64,000 nucleotides of DNA from Balanoglossus misakiensis (lineage: Eukaryota > Hemichordata), in NCBI GenBank assembly GCA_040954595.2, contig CM082585.2, positions 8,990,001-9,054,000 on the forward strand, written 5' to 3'. Of the stretch, positions 35,641-50,036 are shown in pieces. Under the pieces are notes generated by a model. It was given only the letters and a program-made list of their open reading frames with translations. It had not been told where the DNA came from and did no database searches. Positions within the stretch are counted from its first letter, which is position 1. Each line of letters starts with the position of its first letter. A program made the position numbers and the translations under genes.

Positions 35641-37613
35641 TACTAATTATTTATTCATTATCGACTGTATTGGTCTCGGCAAATTGTGTCCCCTATCCAG
35701 TAATTAGTATTTCTTTCTTTCCCATCAACAGTTTGCCTATTTGCAAAACCCCGGTGGTTGATGATATTTTTGAGTGATGAGGCAAAGCGCGCGGGTTGCT
35801 TCGCAGTGGGTTGGCACGAGGCCGAAATAAAATTTCACCAAATCGATTAGTCGTTGCAAAGATATCCCGCGGTTTCTCGCTGGGATATGGAGTGATCGAC
35901 AAAGAATCCCGTAATTTTCGGAAATTATGGCAACTAGCAGGGTTTTTTTTCGTCGCGGTGTCGTCTGCAGCTATCCGGGCTCTCTGGCTCTGCCCTGTGT
36001 AACTGTTCCCGTGCCAGTCTCCTTGTCTGTGCTCCGGTGTCTGTGTGCCTACTTGTTCTACCCTTGGTCCTCGTCCGTTCGAAATTGTTTGTTTCCATTA
36101 CCACCATCCCCAGGTCGCTCTGTTCCCGCGTCTATCTTTCTCAGACTTGTTTGTCCCAATTTCTGTCCCTTAACCTATTCGACCCCCTTCTCTGCCTGCC
36201 TGTCTCTCTCTGTCTGTCCGTCCCTTCCCGAACAACCATTTGTACCAACAATCAACCCATAGCGCAACAATTTGTTGTAGGAAGGTTGCATATTTTCTGA
36301 CTATTGAAGAGTGTTTCGCTTTTGAATCATTAAAATGTAAAACGGCGCCACGCCGAATAACAAACCCGTATTATTCTGGGTCTGTGTTGAAGATTCGGAT
36401 TAATTTTCCAGGATAAAAGTCAATTTTGGACAGTGCGTGTGGTTAGTTTGCTGGTATCTGCTAACAATGGCGCCCGCAAAAGTAGACTAATTACTAATTG
36501 TACAATGAATAGAGAAGTAACATTCAAGTTTACCTGTTTAACGCGCTGTTTACAACTTCTACTTTTCGTGATTAGGTTAATTTAACAAAAAATATCATAA
36601 AAGCCTGAGCCAAAACCGTCAGTCGGCAGCAATAAACCTGACATGATTTTTATTCAGGGCACCACTATCTGCCATCTTCTCCATTAGCGAAATCCAGAAA
36701 AACAACCCCCTCTCCGGAAGTGTAATTTAGCGGGAAAAACCATTACCGTTAATCTCGATTTCGAACAGTTCATTATTATGAATGTTTTGAAAAGGTGTTA
36801 TTAAAACCCGGCTTTGTACTCGTTCTCATGAGGCAGATATATTACCCGATGAAATTGATATATCGATGCGGAAATGGACACTTTATAATGTAAAAGTGAT
36901 ACGGTGGGAAGGGGAAGATATTTTTGTATCTTTTCGTGCATATTAATCATTATTATAATTGCACTAATCCAGTGGGTTTCACTTTCAAATTATCACCTTG
37001 ATTTTTGATGAACCAGATATATCTCTCAGCCTAATAGTTGCCTGGTCAGGTTGTGCAGAACGGTGAGCGAGGGGAAATTTGCATTTCTGGAAACAAAATC
37101 AAACGTGATGTGAATGACAAAGAGAATCCGGAGTTGTATTTGTTCCCGTCGAGCCACCAGGCCTGCGGGCAACATCAACGAGCCCATTTCCCGACAATCC
37201 GAACCTTTCATCAAAGAAAAACTTTCAAAATGTTTTATTTTGCCCCGGAAGAAAAACGCAATCAGACCAACTGCGTTGACTGCTGGTTTTACGAAACTCT
37301 TTCCTTCGCGTTTCCAGCGTGCTTGCTATTTATGACATCACAGCGAGCTCGCCGGTATCCCATGCAGTAAGCTCCAGCTAACGCGTTTAACACCTGTGTC
37401 GTCACTTGCTCTGGTAAATATCATTACCTCTCGTCGGTTCGTGATGCAAGTCGCACTCTCAGCGCTCTCAAGCGACGTGAGCTGATCAGGGTATCTTCCA
37501 CGTGGAACAATTTTCAATGAACAATAGCTGTTGTAACTATTCCTATTTTTAGCGATTTTGTTCTATGTATTCCTAACATGCCCAAATGATACACAGTCTT
37601 AAATAACGTCCAT

Positions 37614-37628
37614 GTTACCCTTGGCAAC
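37614..37628. promoter_or_regulatory. RFX X-box GTTACC-CTT-GGCAAC
   Basis: Both halves match the RFX consensus with a 3-bp spacer, the same spacing as the palindrome at 18552. No coding gene is recognised beside it. Confidence 0.45.
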
Positions 37629-40600
37629 TGACTTTTAACCGTCAGTGATAAACTATCAACAACAGTGTTGGCTGTACTTTTACTTTGATAGTGTAGTTTT
37701 AAGCGTAAGAGTAAAGCACAGTTGACTTACAAAACAACAATAATAATAATATTAGTAATACAACAAAAGTTACAATTATTTCCATTTTAATTTCTTATTT
37801 AATCCCCTCCGTGCTGAGGTCTACGGTCCATTCACATTTATTTTCATGAATGGTGTCAATGGTGTGTTGTTAGCATTTCGTAACTTCATCTTGTCACTCT
37901 CACGCCTGAAGCATTCGATTCATTTGATATCAAGGTCGCTTCGACATAGTTCTACGGTCTCGGAGTTGTATACTTTTTCAAGTTGTGTGGCTTGCAAAGT
38001 CAGTGACCGACGGTCAGATAATGAATTCATTGGTCACGGAGATAGAGAGAGAAGGGAAAAAACCTTGTAAATGATGATCTCCGTCGAGAGTTCCCTTGGC
38101 ATTTACGTCCGGAGTGACTGATTTCAACTTCGTTTTCCCCCCGAAGCCGTGCAATATATAAAGCGATGCTTAGAGCCTCCAAATGACCGTTTCCCGTACG
38201 TGGCGTTCCAACAAGGTCTCTTTAAGTGATCGTCTGTCGCCAACGCCGTCAGACAAAACAGAACCGTGTCTGGAAAGACTAGCAGTCTGCGTGGTCAACC
38301 GCTAAAAACGACAGATTTCTGATGGTTTTTTTTTTGTTATTTTTACTTAGTTTTCTATTTCAATGGATTTGTTTTCAAAGTAGACTGATCTCAATTACTT
38401 GTATTTTATTTTACTTCATTCGGAGATGGCCAATTGCTTTGTTCTATACCAGAGGTAAGAAACCACGAACGGAGGAACGCCAAACCGCAAAATAAAGAGT
38501 AGTGTGGGAAACTCTGACGAGTTTGTACGAAAGAAATGATAGTTGATTAAAATAGAAAATAAATTGTCTTAAACGAGCGATAATCGCGTTAAATATGTAT
38601 TCTGATACTGAAATCGCATTAGTACGTTGGAATTATCAGCCAATTATGCGTTATGTGTGAAGCTTTGTCTTTATATTGGATGGGTTATTTTTGTAAGGAA
38701 AGAAAGCATATTATTGATACAATCCCACGGTATTAAGGAAACTTGGGTGAAATGTTTAAAGCATGCGTTTGAATCAGCAGCAGACTTGTATGTGAACAGG
38801 TAATGTCTTGAAATGTTTTACTAAGAGGAACCCGGGAGGTAGAGAGAGGGTAAGAGGGACTGAGATGGTTAGATGTCAAGAATTAGATAAAGTGAAAACA
38901 AGATGAGAAATCATCCTTACAGCGTAATAACACACCATGGATTAAACCGGACACACTACCGTACTACTTGACAGGGGTTGCCTGTCTGAAACGCCAGTTT
39001 GTTCCTGGCTCTTCCGAGGCAAGATTAAAGAATCAAGCCGGCCTTCATTAGCTTGCATTAGTAGCAATAGCGCAACCAGTCGACGCATTGCTGACGCTAA
39101 TTTGATACTGAGCGATGTGCTGTGTCTGTAATTTCTGTCTTTGACGAGATCCATCCCGTAGTGGCACATGATTGGGCCATTTAGTACAATTTCTAAAAAA
39201 TCATTTTATACTGGGTTTCCGTTAATGACAGCTCGGCAGATCTGAAAGTAACGTTTTTCGGCTGCATCTGGGAAATTCGATAGGCTATTTTGTGCAAATA
39301 CTGCAGTAGAGGAATCGAAAGAGGCGTCCTTGTTTTATGTATACGTGTACTTTTATCGATAAACATTTCCCTAAATGGCGGGACCTGATTCAGCCAACTT
39401 TGTTTCCGTTAGTTTTAAAAGTTCTGTGTGTGCTAGGAACTTTTGCTTTCCTCTCGTGCAGAAGTATTCTTTTTACAAATAATTTAAAATAAAATTTTAC
39501 CCTCACGTTCATTTGAAGTGATACCTCAGGAATAGAACACATTCCCAGTAACACGCCATCGTTGCAACCGTGACCACGGGCCCTCAACATTTTCCATACT
39601 TATAAAATTCATTTTTTCTACTTTTTTGTGTTTTCTCTCTGTCGTAACTAATGTAAAACAAAGTTCTTGTCTGTCGTAAAATTGTTCAAATTTCTACTAA
39701 AATCCAATGTCAAACGCCAGTCTCGCGGACAAGTGTACCCCCTAGCTTTCGCTTTGCTATTATCACGTGATACTGTCTGAGAAAATATGCGCACTACTGT
39801 TCACAAGATATGAACTTTGTGTTGAGAACGTAGCTGGTTTTTAGTGAGTATTGGGTATTTTGCTACTGAGAGAGGACAGATTCTGAGATAGAGGGAAAGA
39901 GAGTCGGTAGAGTTCGATAATTATGAGACAGGGCGAGGGAAAGGGAGTACAGAGATACCGGGATATGGGGAGAATGAGAGAGGTTAGAGATCTCTGTCGA
40001 GACTAGTCTCCACATCTTGATAAAAGCACACGTGATAAGAATGGGTAACATTAAATTGAAAGCCCCGGTACGTCCCTCAAAGAAAATTAAATAATTTACT
40101 TAAACAGTGTAACTTTTTGTCTCAACAATACCCCACCTGTCTTGTCGTCAAGTAAAATGGTATTATTATCAGGAAAATGAGAGGGGATTTTTCCAGTCGC
40201 ATTGGTATAAAATTGAAGAAAAGTGTCCCCAAACAGTGTTCATTTCCGTTTTATTAAATGATGAGATTTTTAGGCGCATTCTGAGTGGGGACCATTATTG
40301 CCGCTCCTCTAGAATTCGAGAACAATTGAACAAAATGGCCGACAACATTTTGGAGCGTGCTTCAGGCTTTTGAAACGCCTCGTGAAAAATACCTTTTTCT
40401 CTCTTTCTCTGTGTTGAGCTATCCACCAAAAAGAGTGAAATTATCTCACAAATCAACTATAATTGTTTATCTAGGTCGTGGAAATTGGCGGCCCTTTGTT
40501 CGCTACTCCGCGGATGAATACAGCGGGAAATGAGAGGGTTTTCAATTGTCGGGCCTATTCACCAGCGTACTTAGTTAACTAACTATTACCACGAGACTGC

Positions 40601-43600
40601 GTACACTGGAACGCCGTTTTTAACTGCCTGTAATTTTCTGCCATAATGACATCAATCTGGGTGCCGGCACTGGCTACTACTCGCTTCTCACAATGCATTT
40701 TTTTTCTGAGATCACCACACAACGGGGAAAGAGATTTTCAGACGCACGACAATTCCGTGCCACGCAAATAATCCCCTCTAAGTAGCCTGTTCTCGTCTTC
40801 TCGCATTTCCGATAATTTTCGACAAATTTCCAAATTCCACCGTCGAGAGGGAATGATTATTTTAATACCAGTGGATAGGGATCCCTTTTTCGGCGACCGG
40901 AAATTGAGGAAAATGGTCCGAGTGCTACGGATCTGACGAAGTGTTTCGAGGACATTTTTTGCGAGTAGCGAAATAATTTGCGGGGAAGGGAGCCATTTAC
41001 TGAGGCAGGGAACCGGCACGTTGTTTCGACAACGCGGATTTCCCGCCGAGACGACAGCTGATGACCAATCTAGTCGTGGCCGTCACACCACTGCTTTTAA
41101 GGAAAACGTGATTTTTGACGATTCAAAGACGGGAAGTAGATTTTCTGTCAGTTGATGAAGAGTTAGTCGTTTAACGCCTTATCTTAGTAAAACATAATCT
41201 GAAAAAAAAAAACGATTTGTCGATCACGCAGCCTTTGTTGAAGAATCCAAGATTTCTGCAATAAAAAAATCTGTATAATCACAAACTGGGACTAGATCAA
41301 GCTTGTCAACACAAGCCGTATTTGTATTATCTCCACTAGTACTTCTAATAGGACCTCATTGACCTATCAGTGGATTAGATGCAACAGTTATATATACATA
41401 ACTGCTTCCTAAAACAATAAATATTTACTGCAGTAGTTGTTTTTTTGTATGACTTTCACTTATTACGCGTATAAAATAAAACAAACTTGTGTGTTAAGGG
41501 ACTTGGAGTAACCCCCCCCCCCTCCCCCACCAATGCACGTCCGCGACTCTAATTGTCTTGTTGTGGCATTCTCCTCTTTTGTTTACAACTGAGTCGGGTT
41601 GTGTAACAACCGCACTCCGTGCTATTCTCACGTCCCGTCCTTGTAAAAATGAGTGAGTCAGGTATGACGTCATCGGCTTAGTCTTTTCGACGCAGTTTAT
41701 TGACGTCCCGCCTGTCAATGAACGAAAGGATGTAACGCAGTCTGTTAGTACGCGGAGAAACTGCGCTTCGCCCTTGACCATTTTGAAATGCAAGACCCCG
41801 ACGAACAAAATGCAAAACCAGACCCTATTTTCGTCTGGTCGCATTTAAATGACGACATGGTCGACCTGTAACAAGCCGAATCATTGGCCCCCGCAGTCTA
41901 CTCTTTGACATGTCACTAAAACCAAATCTTGGCCACTGCTGGTGCATGTATCAGCGTCCTTGCTTAAAAATATAATAAAATAGCCATAATCCGCCGAGTC
42001 ACTGATTTGCGAGTGAGAGACAGATTTTATTGCAATGATAATTATTACTGTAAACGAGTATTTTTTTCGAAACACGACCAGTAATGGAAATCTTCATTGA
42101 CCGAAAGTGTTCAAAAACACACAACCGTGATCATGATACGAGCCTGATTGTGAGTGACACTTCTTTAAGCCGAGGTCTGACCGTGACGCGGGCAACTGTG
42201 TGAAGAAACGCTCGCTATAGCATCTTATGCACATGAGCTGTCACCAAAACACAATCAGACACAATCTGTTCCGATTAAAAATTCTTTTGACCGATTAATC
42301 GAGCGTGAAGACACAAATAAAATATGTGACAATCGGTTGGTTGTGTACGCGGTTTGGGTAATTCTTAAATTTCGCTTAAATTACGGGTTTTAATAGTAAA
42401 AGGTCTATCCGTTTTAAATCCCAACACTCTAACATGTACTTGCTTTAACCATGTAACTAAAATCTGCTGAACTGTGTTGGCGTTGGCTATTTGCAATGAT
42501 TGTTCCAATGTTTTGTTTCACGGTTCTACCGGTGCAAACAGTGGTTGAAATATTGTTTCATGGTTCTTCGGAGAATAAACTGTGTTTTTTACTGGTAGTC
42601 CCAAAGATGAGAAAGTGCCCGTACGACTTGAGTGGAAGACGAGATGATTGGAAAGAGCTGTCCAATGTGTGATAACAGCGATGGCAACATTCTGCCAAAA
42701 GAATACATTCCACTAAATGCGCGTAAAGGACATAAAACAAAGGAGATTGTCCGCACAGTGGTGGTAATTGGGTTGAATTGTTATCAAAATACTCAGACTC
42801 GTCAAGTGCTGTTGCGCTCGTTACGTCGATTGGACAATCCCTAATTCCCGGCCATTGTTTCAGGCGAAAACAGATTATCTCGGTTAGTTCACACCGTTAC
42901 GGTGGAAAACAAAAGTCCCGGTCTCCGCTGTCAGTCGCGCTGGAGCCAGGCCCGTATTGGCATCTCCAAGCCCCGACGCACACCTTCAATTGAGAGCTCA
43001 TCCCCGCTGCATTGATACAAAAAGCCCCCCTTTCTCTTGCAAGTGTTAATTTCTTAACACATTAGGTGAGTTTCTACAAATAAACTAATTGATGGCGAGA
43101 ACCTAAATTTGTAGGGAGGGTGCAGATCTCGTTAGGGAAATCGTCGCTACCCCCGAATTTTGTCAGCAGGGTGCCGTCCCTAATGAAGTGGCCCAGTTAA
43201 GGCGAACACAACGAGGCCAATAAAAACGATCTTATTTTGCCACCTCAGATGAAAAATCTTGATTCTTTAATTTAGCGGGGTGATATTGTTGTCGAACTCG
43301 AATAAAACACTCGTTAACCCGTTCCCCCGGGTCACCAAGAGATCTCTTGACTCTTGACGCGCTTATTGTCTTATCTACAGATTCAGATTTCAGAGTGATG
43401 CTTTTGGGGAGAAATTCTCTAAGTATACATTTTTTGCAGGTCATTTGACCCTATTAACTTCACATTTTCTAATCTTAACCCATTACCAGGCGGGAGTGCC
43501 TCTATTTTCCGTGATTGCGGCGATGCGGAGTTGCGCATACAGGCGTTCGGAAAGAAAAGGCAAAAAAAAACAAAAAACTGACGGATGAAAAGGCGCAGTT

Positions 43601-44940
43601 GAGAGATCAGCTATCGAACTGATTTGAGCCATGGGGGAGAGGTAATTGGGACGAAAACCCGCTGATTTAACAAGGAATTTTTGCCTTTATTGAGCTGTGG
43701 CTCATAGTAACGGTTTTGACTCGAAGAGACCGGGGAAGACGACCGCGGGGCTCTCTTCACCGCCAGCAGCCCTTCGGCCGAGCGAAGATGATGTCGCTCG
43801 CTCGAGTGAATCTCCTTCAAAGGGCGGAGTCCGGGGAGGCCATTGTTCGTCCCCGGCGAGAGGTCCTACACTTCGCCGCGGGTACGCTGCTCGGGAGAAT
43901 GGGGAGCGGTAATACGAGGCACACGAACGCAGCTCGCCGACTCAAAAGAAAGATTCAGGGTCTCTTAATGATGAGAGAGAGGGAGCGTCGAATCGTTCGA
44001 TCAAAAACTCAACAGAAAAACTGACCCGGCTTTTCACGGACTCGTGTTAGTAATACGCGAGACTCGTGACTCATGAACCGGTCTGCCCATGCAAAGTCAC
44101 CGACGCCAAGTCACAGCAGCGCCGGCGACTTCGCTTCATTCAACATGCCTTACGCGATTGTCAGTCCAACCACTTGAGACGTTCTTTATAACTTCGTTAA
44201 AGAAAAGAGATAAAACGGAAGACGCCTCAACTGTCTGTTATCTTACTGGCGAAATAAAGAAAAAAAAAACATATCAAAAATTATAAAAGGGGTAAAGCCC
44301 AACCCTCCAATGTGTGTCTATTATCAGGATGTAAGCCGCTCCTCATTTCAGCCCGATGACCAATTTCCAAGCAGTCACTCAAATTGACAAAAACACTCGT
44401 TACTATCTGTTTTGTTGATATTTCGAATAAGCTTAATTAAGGAGCGTTCGGTGTTGACAAAATGGAGCGACGATCAACACACAACGTGGAGAGGTTAACA
44501 CAATATTTAAGTGACAATGGGTCGAACTTTGGACGATTTTGTTCAATTGGTGATGACCATTGTTCCAGTCAATGGCTTACGACTTCTTTAACTGTTTAAG
44601 GGGTATTTTGTTCCGTCGAGAGGCTTTGCAGCCGCGGGGCACCGTGTCCTCTATTCAACCACCGGTTTGCCCGGCGCCGCCGTTCTCGATCTCCCTTTCA
44701 TGAAGGTGGCTGTACATTTTCACCGGCCACTTGCTTCTTAAAGGAAGGAGCGCAGTTTTGGCACCTCCGTCTCCGGTTCAACAAACACACCGGCCACTGA
44801 TATCGCATTTTTGACAACTCAAACCTATAATTACGGCCGTTCATGAAAAATTTTCGGACACCTCGATGACAGAACCCGACCTTCAAGTCAAAACAGTCTT
44901 ATTAAGAAGATAACAATGTCTTCAGTCCGATATAGGCGTA

Positions 44941-44999
44941 CTCACTCTTTCTTTCTCTCCAGTCTCTCTCCCTCTCCCTCCACCCCTCCCCCCTCTCTC
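44941..44999 (+). repeat. CT-rich polypyrimidine tract
   Basis: Almost pure C/T over about 59 bp (CTCTCC and CCCTCT units). It is a potential triplex or GAGA-type tract on the opposite strand. Confidence 0.75.
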
Positions 45000-46897
45000 A
45001 TACGCTACGAGGGAAAGTATTTTCGATTTTCGGCACATTCAAATTAACGTTGAAGCATTTGCTTATGTCCTAAGAGACATTCTAACCACTGTTTCCGAGA
45101 ATGTACATCCCATAAGCTTTAGAGGCATTCAACAAGTATCACAGCTTCCTCCCGCTCAATAGTTTCAGCAGCCTGTAGTTTACACTATTAATAATTTGAT
45201 TACTGCCATTAAGTAGAAAAGACAGAGTAATTTTTTAACAGATATCTTCGCCAATATACTCGGAACAACCACTGATCAACGTTTTACGAGCGCCACGTAT
45301 GCAAATTTTTCCAAGAGTATATCATAAAATGAGATGATGAAGCTTACGTCAGTTGACCACCTTTGTCTACGTCCTATGACATGAATGTAATATTTTCAAG
45401 TGAAATTAAAGTTAGATAACGGCCTGTGACCGATTAGGAATATGTATTCTGATCGAAATGAAACAGCGCTATTATAGGCGGTATTTTTAATTTTATTTTT
45501 TTTCCATGATATTTGCGTCTGTCAACGCAGTACGTTTCCGCGATGAAGGACTGTCCACGACTCAGCGTATCGGAGACTTCCACCGAGAGAAACTGTGTGT
45601 ACTAAAATAAGGGGGTGGGGGGGGGGGTCAGACACGAACCCGTCTCGCAATCACTTACATAAAGCGCCGAGCAAATACGGATAATATCGGATGAGTTTGA
45701 GTTGTAACCACATTTGACATAAATCCTTTAATAGTTTAACCGGGAGAGGAGACATCCCGCACCTGCATACTTGAACAAAACATGGCACTTGGAGTAGTAA
45801 AAAATAATAAATCTCTTTGTGGAGGTACGGGGTAGATTAATGATCCCGCTCATTGGATGCTAGCAAACTCCTTAAACGCCAGAAACGATTTTTAAAAAGC
45901 GGAACATTCTATACACGTTTGGTAATTAGATTTATTGTATGGGTATCGTCAGTTTATGGCGAGCTGTGAACATAATAGCAATCGTAAAGGTATAATACGA
46001 AAGGTAAATTTGATCAGGCTCCAAGTCACACAGCGTATGTCAACAGATCCTCAGCGGCGCTACTCATTCCGCTGTTGTGTTGGAGATCTCGCGTTGACAA
46101 ATAGCTCTGCGCCGATCGTGCTTGTACTTCAGCAGTGGACGGTTATTGGGCAACTTTAGCTGCAAGTCGTCGGGCTGGGAAGTCGCGCGAGAGAGAAAAA
46201 AGTGTTACAAAGAAACGTCGAAATTGATTATCGGTGTCCAGTTCACGCGTCGATCAAAACTGTTCCCGGCGCTAGCCGCGCCGCGGCGCTCCGTTTCTGT
46301 TTTAAAAATACCCGCCGAAGCAAAAATAAACTGGAAATCGCAGACCGTCACTCGCGAGGGAACAGAACGCGAATTAGACCATGGGGGATTGTGGGAAAAA
46401 AAATTGGAAAGTGATTGACGCTGTCCCGTGAAATTGACATATGTTCCTGCGCGCGGGGTTGTGTTGGTTTCAACTGAAATTGACAATTTATATGTCAATT
46501 ATTTGAACTATGCAGCGGTGAAAGCCATTTGTTACACAGACATTCGTGCAGTGGTAGGTGCTTGCCTGGTGACAATTAATTAAGTCCCCGCGGTTCATCC
46601 GCTGAGTATCTCATAACGTGCCCGTGAAGAAGAATGTCTTCACCCCACATATCGCGCTTATAGAATACAACTTTTCTTGATGTGGTGATAATGAAAATGA
46701 GACGCACTCGGGGTAAAAACCTACACTTTCTGGCGGAACCACTCTGAGAGCTTAAGTCAAAACATACACGGCCTGGGCCTTGTCTTAACAGTCTGTTTCC
46801 AAATAACCTTTTCACTCTCCCCAGACATTTGTAACGAAAACCCATCATTGGCTAATTTGACTGCGGAGAAATTGACAGAATACTTTTCCCCGCTCCG

Positions 46898-46910
46898 GGG
46901 TCAGAGGTCA
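46898..46910 (+). promoter_or_regulatory. DR1 nuclear-receptor motif GGGTCA-G-AGGTCA
   Basis: Two consensus half-sites in direct repeat with 1-bp spacing. Candidate site for RXR, HNF4 or COUP-TF class receptors. Confidence 0.4.
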
Positions 46911-48884
46911 CGTTGTGAGGGCTCTCTCCTGACAATTTTCTTTCCTCGGCGTCTTGTCAAAAACCGAGAGGAGGCCGGGGTCCAGATCGAACGTCATAAT
47001 AAAGCGTAGCTGCCAATCCGGATCGTTTGACGGGTTCTTGAAATAGTAGCCCGGGAGTTGTTTAACCTTTTTCTCGCCGAGAGATGAATCAAAACCTGTC
47101 AAGCACTGGCAACACCCGACCCGATACATACGTCTGCAGTGGCGCTGACTACGTCATCATGAGAAGCGCGTTGGCCAGACAGCTCGGGTTTCTCTGCGGC
47201 CGAACGTGATCCCAGCTTTACACAGCGAAGAGATGCCCATCACGCCGATTGTAATTTCTCTTTTTAAACGTGTATAGCTTTACTGGAAACGGTGATTAGG
47301 TTAAACGCCAATTGGCAAGAGCGGCCCTTGATGATAACGCGCCCCATCTAACAAGTGATGGGAAAATTAAAGTCGCTGTGCGCACTTTCAGGAGCGTTAA
47401 GTGAAATTAATCGTTGCTTGGAGTATAACAGTGAGACAGATTCTTCACTTTGAAAGAATCGCAGGACAAAATGATGCCATTTGAACATAATATTGTTCGT
47501 AAATCGTGCCATTACTTCAAAACAATAAAGTCGAATAGTTTGCATTCTGTAGGCTCTCTCACAAATCGAGCTTAATTATTTCATAGAGACTTAGCGAAAA
47601 CCAAGTCGCTTGGCAATATTTGCTAAGGCGTAACGATGACGTGGCAAGGCCTTCTTTATTCGAATAACAGCGTGTTGAGCAGTTTCAGATTTCGTATCGT
47701 CTTTCCCGGATAAGCGCCCCGAATGATAGAATAACAGAGGATGCATATATAGATGTCATTTCCTCCGACTTATTACTCGGAGAATCAAATTCCAGTGGCG
47801 AGAATTGAACTAGGAGCGCGAGAGGTCCAGACATTCTGCGGTTTGATTGTACCCTCCTGCATCTTGGGTCTGTGTTTCTAAGTTTAGAAACCCTCGGAGA
47901 TCGCAACTACACGCATGCCCAATGAGGCACAAATCTCACGTTTATTGCTTTGAAAATGTTTTTCATTACTCTACGCATAGATGAATGATAAAACTTGAGA
48001 ATTGGCAAAGAATGAGTCTCTCGTGTCTGAAGGGATTGTCGTGGAGGGAATTATTATGCAGTGAAAGTGCTTCTCATATTTTTTCGTATTATTTGGATCC
48101 GTTTACAGACTCTGGGATAAAGTGATTTGTCATCCAATTTTCTGTATAAAGATCTTCTTTTCTGAAATTGCGCGTTTTCCTGCGCATTGGCATAGTTTTT
48201 GGATTCATTTCTCGGACACCTTTGAGAATTGATTTTTTCCAATAGCATAGAATTTAAACTAGTGTTTTACCCGCCGTCTTTTGCCAATCAGTAATCCAGT
48301 TTTCATACAAATAAAATCGGGTAAATGTCAGTGATTTTTTTCACATCGAACGACAAAAAAAAATCCTGCCAGGGGTGGGAACGCAAAATTGGTCCCCACA
48401 CGACAGGCCCCAATGGTTGTGTGTGTTCGTGTCCGTACACTCACTGCCCCAAGGACACAGCCAAATTGCAACGGGGCCTAATGAAGTAACGAAATCCGCA
48501 GTCATAACAGTGCGCTGTTGAACTTACCAAAAGTTTCCCGGCCACATACTAGCAGAAAAACTTCCGGAGGTGGAGCTCAGTAACTTAGTACCCACTTTGG
48601 GTTCTGATTTATAAGCGGAACCAGCTGTCAGTTTTCATTTTATCGCAGCAATATGTTACGTCCGGAAAATTCGGAACGAGAAGTTTTCAATTTCTTTTTT
48701 TTGTCTTCCACAATGACGTATCCCCATACCTCGGTACTTTTAAAGGGACAATAGCTGCAACATTTTGCCTTTTCATTGTTTTTTGTTCAGTGTATCAAAT
48801 GAACCCTCTTTGTTCTACCCCACATGCTATAATTCTCAGTATTCGGCCCGTACATGTGTAATGACATTGTTATTTTTAACAAGT

Positions 48885-48908
48885 GAATTCTGGTCCGGAC
48901 CTGAATTC
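48885..48908. repeat. 24-bp palindrome with one mismatched pair
   Basis: GAATTC (48885-48890) and GAATTC (48903-48908) bracket the perfect decamer GGTCCGGACC (48892-48901). Only the T/T pair at 48891/48902 breaks symmetry. Confidence 0.75.
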
Positions 48909-49913
48909 AAATTGTAACAGCACAGTGCCAACCCATGTACACACGCAGGCTAAATTCTTTAGTATTTCTTAGGCTTAGAATGAAACATCTCTCCGCAACA
49001 TGGGTCTGTTTTCTTTTAAAGGCAGTATAAAACACAAATAGTCGGCGCTGATACCAGTCAAGGCGTTGACTGATTTCTGACCGTCATGCTTCGTTAGGCA
49101 CGGGTTTTAACAAGTGTATCGCACAGGAGCTACACTCATATGTACAATAACACACGGGGCGATGTTCGTTGAGTTTTCTTCTCCCCGCCCGTTCGTGTAT
49201 CCCTCGCGGGAACACCGGTGTCGACTTACGAAAACTTTGATAATCAGCGTAAGCGATAGCTGCAACACGTCCGCTCGACTTCTCTCCGTCGCCACAGACG
49301 ATCGGCCGAACAGCTGACGATTCGGGGGGAAATTGTATACACGCTGTTTAACATCCGAAACGGGGCGAAAAGTGCTCTCGCTCGGGCGGAAGATACATGA
49401 GAACTGCGAGGCTGCAACTAACGGGCCCCGGCCATCTTTCCCGATAACCGATTTCGCATTTTTTACGCAGAAGTTTTAATATCTCCCGAGTTTGGCGGCC
49501 ATTGTGATGCAGATTGGCCCTCGTCGGCTGCGTTTTTTCACCAGCCATCAATCACCCGCCACGGGTTGATGAAACGCCGAGACTCCCAGAATAAAACCGG
49601 GCGTCACGCTCGATTAAGCAAATATGAAATGACGGGTGGTAGGTGGGAAGTGAATAAAAGTTGAATCTGAAAAGGCGGCGAGATAGGATCAGATCAGCCT
49701 CTCATACTTGGGACTCTGCTGATTGCTAATTGTTGGAAGGACAGCTTTATTACTTGGCCTGTTGTCTTTTATCTTTATTTGTATTTCTTTTATTATGTCT
49801 CTGTCAGGAGCCATCTTACAAAACATGATGAGTTTGATGTCGATTCCCAGTGGGAACTCTAACAAAGATAATTAATTTATTTTCTGATTTCTGATTTTAC
49901 TTCAAATCATGGC

Positions 49914-49946
<33 letters not shown>
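49914..49946. repeat. (AGAT)n microsatellite
   Basis: About eight AGAT units ending in TATATA, 24 bp before the larger ACAT array. Confidence 0.9.
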
Positions 49947-49970
49947 TATAGAAAGATTGCGCAAAGAGCT

Positions 49971-50036
49971 ACATACATACATACATACATACATACATAC
50001 ATACATACATACATACATACATACATACATACATAC
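49971..50036. repeat. (ACAT)n microsatellite, about 16 units
   Basis: Sixty-six bp of uninterrupted ACAT repeats. The same motif forms the larger array at 61466-61569. Confidence 0.95.

Larger units (their letters stand above)
34498..41511. other. gene-free stretch
   Basis: No recognisable coding sequence. Frames of 110-111 codons near 35927-36262 and 37038-37370 lack domains. It contains an inverted AATCCTT/AAGGATT dyad (35618-35640), a pyrimidine-rich TCTG-like tract (about 36001-36230), a strong X-box (37614-37628), a TATA-like ATATATAAAG near 38153 and a GA-rich tract (about 39866-39995). Confidence 0.5.
41523..49913. other. gene-free stretch
   Basis: No recognisable gene. It includes a CRE (41665-41672), a GC-richer patch at 43690-44030 with frames open on both strands but no domain, a pyrimidine tract (44941-44999), a G-run tract near 45611-45627, a DR1 (46898-46910) and a 24-bp near-palindrome (48885-48908). 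The frame at 46122-46418 (98 codons) overlaps others on both strands and is not called. Confidence 0.5.

Noticed and set aside
38150-38162. TATA-like ATATATAAAG
   Set aside because: AT-rich flanks make chance likely, and no gene or second promoter element follows.
45625-45660. Possible tRNA B box (minus-strand GGGTTCGTGTC)
   Set aside because: It forms only a small hairpin with the wrong loop size; no A box upstream.
48744-48770. TTTAAAGGGACAATAGCTGC resembling repeat edges of marine invertebrate MITEs
   Set aside because: No inverted partner or target duplication found, and only loose similarity to strings at 32172 and 35119.
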